Origin: [Eubacterium] saphenum
GTDB taxonomy: Bacteria; Bacillota; Clostridia; Lachnospirales; Anaerotignaceae
NCBI GenBank assembly: GCA_004557645.1
Contig: SFGI01000053.1
Location: forward strand, 1 to 7,522
Direction: 5' to 3'
DNA: 7,522 nt
Each line of letters starts with the position of its first letter. Within the stretch, counting starts at the first letter, position 1. The notes beneath the pieces are model-generated. The model had not been told where the DNA came from. It did not search any database and saw nothing but the letters and a program-made list of their open reading frames with translations. This document shows positions 4,612 through 7,522 of this stretch, piece after piece. A program made the position numbers and the translations under genes.

Positions 4612-5286
4612 ATGGAAAACGAACGAAAAAGAAAAAAGAACGGGTTGTGCCGGTTGGTGTTCTGGTTTTATATTGCCGCAGGATTGTGTTGTTTTCTATA
4701 TGGTACGGGGAGTTTTCTTTTGGAAAGGCTGGCAGAAAAACAAACTGTTTATGCGGTGGAGTACGCAGTGGAAGACACCATCGCTGAGAACAGAGAAATA
4801 CTGCAGGGACTTCTGCCGGAACGATGGAAATACATAGCCGATGCGGAGAAACTGGAGATCCTGCAGCAGGCTGCCAATACGGAAGCCAATTACCTCGGGA
4901 TACGGAAACCTCTGTCGGTAACGATGACAGACCTTGAGGATGGGACTCTTGGCAGATATGTGCTGGAGGTTCATGAGATACAGATCGATACGGAGCATGT
5001 AAAAAACAGCCCTGTGCAGGAAGTGTTGGGCACCATCTGCCATGAAGCCTATCATGGATATCAGATCGCAATGGTGGAGGCCTTTCATGAGGTAGAAACA
5101 GAAAAACAGGCACTTCTCCTGTTCAGAGAAGCGGAGATCTATCGGGAGGAACTGATGCTGTATCGGAAGGGAGAAGAAGATTATGTGGGATATTATAACC
5201 AGAAACTGGAACGGGATGCCCGCGCCTATAGTCGTTCTGCTGTAAAAGACTGGTACGAGAAACTGGAATGTAAGACATCGGAATGA
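4612..5286 (+). CDS. Membrane-anchored HExxH metalloprotease candidate, 224 aa
   Basis: The product has a strongly basic head (NERKRKKN), a single membrane segment at about 13-38 (LCRLVFWFYIAAGLCCFLYG and on), and a soluble domain that by the positive-inside rule should lie outside the membrane. HEAYH at 144-148 is the zinc-protease HExxH motif: two His ligands and the catalytic Glu145. Glu200 in LERDARAYS, about 52 residues later at the end of a long helix, is a plausible third ligand of the gluzincin type. GRYVLEVHEIQIDTEHV before the motif has the edge-strand pattern common in these enzymes. It starts 12 bases after the L7/L12-like gene, with AAGGG about 10-14 bases upstream. It is probably cotranscribed with the ClpP-ATPase gene, giving the operon a second protease acting on the opposite side of the membrane. 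The substrate is unknown. Confidence 0.8.
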   Translation: MENERKRKKNGLCRLVFWFYIAAGLCCFLYGTGSFLLERLAEKQTVYAVEYAVEDTIAENREILQGLLPERWKYIADAEKLEILQQAANTEANYLGIRKPLSVTMTDLEDGTLGRYVLEVHEIQIDTEHVKNSPVQEVLGTICHEAYHGYQIAMVEAFHEVETEKQALLLFREAEIYREELMLYRKGEEDYVGYYNQKLERDARAYSRSAVKDWYEKLECKTSE

Positions 5287-5424
5287 TAAAAAATCAGAGA
5301 CCTTGCTCCTTGTCGACAAAGTGCATAATGATACCGTCGAGGGGTTTGGTGATTGTGTGTATTGAGAAAAGGACCGCCTAATTGTATGATAAAATCAAAG
5401 AGTCATACGAAAGGGGCGGGTGGA
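5287..5424. promoter_or_regulatory. Intergenic gap, possible internal promoter
   Basis: This is the largest gap in the plus-strand cluster, 138 bases. It contains the palindrome TTGTCGACAA (5310-5319) and CATAAT (5324-5329), a five-of-six match to a -10. The best -35, TTGCTC at 5303-5308, is only 15 bases away, so the promoter would be weak or regulated. No terminator hairpin is seen, so read-through from upstream is also possible. Confidence 0.3.
5409..5416 (+). promoter_or_regulatory. Ribosome binding site deciding the start of the 542-aa gene
   Basis: GAAAGGGG lies 8 bases before ATG 5425. Earlier in-frame starts (TTG 5353, ATG 5386) have no or poorly spaced sites, so 5425 is preferred; a second ATG follows directly at 5428. 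Confidence 0.65.
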
Positions 5425-7053
5425 ATGATGCAGAATGATCGATATACGGAATATATGGATGGCAGGATCAGGGAGATTGCGGGAAAAGTCATCTATTCTA
5501 ATGAAGAAGTGATGGAAAAATGGAAAGAGGTCTGCCGTCAGAAGGAGACATCTGCATTTCCGCATCGCCGGAAGGAACTGCAGCATATGCTGACAGCCTG
5601 TGGTGTTGACTGGACACATGCGGTTACGGAGGAAGACTGGAAGGCCTGTATCCGTCAGGTGCCCTCCTCTGAGGATAGAGAATGTGGAATTATTTCCATG
5701 TTATATGAGATCTATCACAGTTTCCCCACATTGGGGGATTATACGGAACGACTGGTGCGCCGACTGGGAGACCCTGCTTTTCAGGGGGACTCTGTCCGTC
5801 TTGCAATCGTAAAACAGTTTATCAAGGAAACGGATTATGAAACAGACCTGATCCTGCAATGGGCAAAGGATACTTATGGTCTGCAGGGTGAAATTGGTTC
5901 TGCGGAACTGCGGGAAGCGGTGCTTAGAAATCTGCAGGAAGATGTGTTTGATCTTCTGGAGAAAGGAATGCCCTTGCCTTCTGTGGAGGCAGAAGTGGGA
6001 AAAGAAAAGTATGAACAGAAGATACAGGATATCCATAAAAAGAATCGAAATGATTATCCTTTGCTTCGTCTGGCAGATGATTTTTCTATAGGAAGGCACC
6101 GTAAATCAGTGGAGATCAAGGAAGATCTTTATCTGTTTGCCATTGCTTTTTCTATGACAGCCTCGGCGGGAGGAGAGGGATATGATCCCGTCAGAGATGT
6201 GGAAAAGAACCTGTTCCACGATTATTATCAGGACAGCCTTCTGAAATATATTTCTGATGATTACAGAAGACATGCTTCCGGTATTGAAAAAGAACCTTCC
6301 GGGGAAGGGATCAATTATAAGAATTATGCTGAGATCATTTACCTGTATGTACTGAATAGAACAGATCTGACTGCCAGGGAAAAACTTGCGCTGGCAGAAA
6401 GCCTGATCGAGGAATGTACCCGAAAGGCAAAAAGGTGGAAAAAGAAAGAAAAAGACGGCATACTCTATACGGAGGTTTACAGAGGATTTTTCTTTGATGA
6501 TGTTCTGGAGTTGAATGATAAGGAACTGGTCAAGTATTTTCGGAAACATTTCGATGTACCGAAGATTCACAAAGGCGAAGAACTGAATGCGGTTTCGGAA
6601 CAGGCTACAGCTGAAAGAATTACGAAGGATCTGCTTGCGGATCTGAAAGAGGTTTATCAGGAAAAAGATATTTCCTTCGGTATAAAAAACTGGACGAACC
6701 TGAATGGTCATTCTGAAGATTTCAAGAAAGACAAGGATTTTCTGAAGATTCTGGAAAAAATGGAGGAACGGCTTCGGTTCAAAGATGAGTGGAAGGAATG
6801 GCTGGAGAAAACGAGCACAGAAGGCAGTTTGTATCAGGATAAGAGTGTTCCTACCCGATTAGGGTTGATCACACTTTGTTTTTACAGATATTATTACTCT
6901 GGACAAGGTGCCGGCAGAAGCCTGCCGGAAATGATCGAAGACTTCTGTTTTGAAGTAGATCCATTGCTGGAGCAGTGCAGATATCAGAAAATCAGTACGA
7001 AGAATATCTTTGATATGTTTGCCTTATTTATGTTGTATAGCATTTCCTGTTGA
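5425..7053 (+). CDS. Uncharacterised 542-aa helical protein next to kinase gene
   Basis: I do not recognise this protein. It is almost entirely helical by composition, highly charged, with no signal peptide, no membrane segment, no P-loop and no obvious catalytic motif. Visible landmarks, numbered from ATG 5425, are: an N-terminal charged helical part (1-115) with three Trp residues; YEIYHSFPTLGDYTERLVRRLG (about 94-115), which suggests a helical repeat; AFSMTASAGGEGYDPVRDVE (about 241-260), the most motif-like stretch, followed by FHDYYQDSLLKYI; a Lys-rich strip RKAKRWKKKEKDG (about 333-345), possibly a nucleic acid or phosphate contact; and a C-terminal aromatic segment (CFYRYYYSGQG, then FDMFALFMLY). 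It is followed after 27 bases by the kinase gene, so the two are probably cotranslated, and it may be that kinase's partner or substrate. Length and intact frame indicate a real, complete gene. Confidence 0.85.
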   Translation: MMQNDRYTEYMDGRIREIAGKVIYSNEEVMEKWKEVCRQKETSAFPHRRKELQHMLTACGVDWTHAVTEEDWKACIRQVPSSEDRECGIISMLYEIYHSFPTLGDYTERLVRRLGDPAFQGDSVRLAIVKQFIKETDYETDLILQWAKDTYGLQGEIGSAELREAVLRNLQEDVFDLLEKGMPLPSVEAEVGKEKYEQKIQDIHKKNRNDYPLLRLADDFSIGRHRKSVEIKEDLYLFAIAFSMTASAGGEGYDPVRDVEKNLFHDYYQDSLLKYISDDYRRHASGIEKEPSGEGINYKNYAEIIYLYVLNRTDLTAREKLALAESLIEECTRKAKRWKKKEKDGILYTEVYRGFFFDDVLELNDKELVKYFRKHFDVPKIHKGEELNAVSEQATAERITKDLLADLKEVYQEKDISFGIKNWTNLNGHSEDFKKDKDFLKILEKMEERLRFKDEWKEWLEKTSTEGSLYQDKSVPTRLGLITLCFYRYYYSGQGAGRSLPEMIEDFCFEVDPLLEQCRYQKISTKNIFDMFALFMLYSISC

Positions 7054-7080
7054 CCCTGTATCTGGATTTAGGTGATAAGA

Positions 7081-7522
7081 ATGAATGAAAATGACAGATT
7101 AAAATTACAAAAAGGGGACGAAATCCGTCTGTACCGCAACTCGGATTCTTCAGACATATGGAAAATTACGGGGATTGTGGGAGAAGGCGGTTCTGCAGTA
7201 TGCTATGAAGCCGCCTACGGTACGAAAACCGGTAGGCTGAAGGAATTTTATCCGATCGGTGAAATGATTGGAGGGATGAAACGCACTTCATCCTTACAGT
7301 TGGTGCCGAAGACTAAACTGTCTGCAAAGAAATTCCGTGCTTTATGTGATGGATTTGAGGAGGCTTATCTGAAACTGGAACAAGCAAAAAAAGCAGACCG
7401 GGATAATGAAGTAATGAATAACTTTATTCCTCCTTATGAGATCTTGTATGGACGGAATGAAGATGGTGCCAGAGGCAGTGTGTATATCTGGACACCGGAT
7501 GATAAACCAGGAATCGGTTTTG
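7081..7522 (+). CDS. Atypical protein kinase, N-terminal part (cut by window end)
   Basis: ATG at 7081 follows AGGTGATAAGA, 27 bases after the preceding stop, and the frame is open for 147 codons to the window edge. Residues 27-58 look like the start of a Ser/Thr kinase N-lobe. WKITGIVGEGGSAVCYEA has the Gly-rich ATP loop (G34-E-G-G-S-A-V40). LKEFYP about 14 residues later supplies Lys54, the counterpart of the ATP-anchoring Lys in VAIK. Lys followed by Glu-Phe-Tyr-Pro is typical of an uncharacterised group of clostridial kinases. The following KKFRALCDGFEEAYLKLEQAK would contain the alpha-C helix, with a candidate Glu partner. The catalytic loop (HRD) and DFG lie beyond the window, so activity cannot be judged. 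It probably acts with the 542-residue protein upstream in a signalling module. Confidence 0.75.
   Translation, partial: MNENDRLKLQKGDEIRLYRNSDSSDIWKITGIVGEGGSAVCYEAAYGTKTGRLKEFYPIGEMIGGMKRTSSLQLVPKTKLSAKKFRALCDGFEEAYLKLEQAKKADRDNEVMNNFIPPYEILYGRNEDGARGSVYIWTPDDKPGIGF

Noticed and set aside
4349..5319. Minus-strand open frames of 254 and 207 codons
   Set aside because: They are antisense to the coupled 84- and 224-residue genes, which have recognisable motifs, and they lack ribosome sites and any known domain.
5303..5329. Sigma-A promoter TTGCTC / CATAAT before the 542-aa gene
   Set aside because: The 15-base spacing is too short for a confident call; kept only as a possibility in the intergenic entry.
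1..7522. CRISPR arrays, tRNA or rRNA genes, insertion sequence ends
   Set aside because: No regularly spaced repeats, cloverleaf-like sequence, rRNA-like stretch or transposase motif was seen on either strand.

Overview
The window looks like chromosome of a spore-forming Clostridia bacterium, most likely Lachnospiraceae or a close relative. It carries part of the sporulation regulator gene spoIIID, purine-rich Shine-Dalgarno sites (AAAGGAG, AAAGGGG) stand before nearly every gene, a DUF1292 (YrzB-like) Firmicutes gene is present, and the base composition is moderate. Most of the window appears to be accessory DNA. At the left edge the reading frame of spoIIID matches the family up to the recognition helix and then switches to an unrelated ten-residue tail and a stop, so a mobile or integrated element probably begins near position 98-100 and extends rightward beyond the window.

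Layout. 1-133 is the truncated 5' part of spoIIID, followed by a strong bidirectional terminator (151-186). Three very small genes lie on the minus strand (574 down to 191): a proline-rich 29-residue peptide, a Gly/Asn-rich 27-residue peptide and a 46-residue zinc-ribbon protein. Each has its own Shine-Dalgarno site. An AT-tract regulatory region (575-749) separates them from a divergent DUF1292 gene (750-1025). Converging on that is a minus-strand 262-residue protein with a segment resembling sigma factor region 2 (1058-1846). A 255-bp divergent regulatory region follows (1847-2101), with palindromes and a direct repeat.

From 2102 to the right edge everything is on the plus strand and tightly packed. 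The first gene (748 aa) is a fusion of a ClpP-type serine protease domain to a VirD4/TraG-type hexameric ATPase domain. The second (84 aa) overlaps it by an ATGA and has the residue pattern of the ribosomal L7/L12 C-terminal / ClpS-like fold. The third is a membrane-anchored HExxH metalloprotease candidate. After a 138-bp gap come a 542-residue protein I do not recognise and the 5' end of an atypical protein kinase gene cut by the window edge.

My reading, as inference: 2102-7522 is one accessory cassette combining a self-contained protease-ATPase machine, a possible substrate adaptor, a second protease and a kinase-containing signalling module. The usual partners of VirD4 in conjugation (relaxase, VirB4, membrane channel) are not visible here, and the transmembrane N-terminus of VirD4 is replaced by the protease. 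The protein may therefore work as an analogue of ClpXP rather than as a DNA coupling protein. The sigma-like gene and the motifs shared between the two intergenic regions could provide dedicated control.
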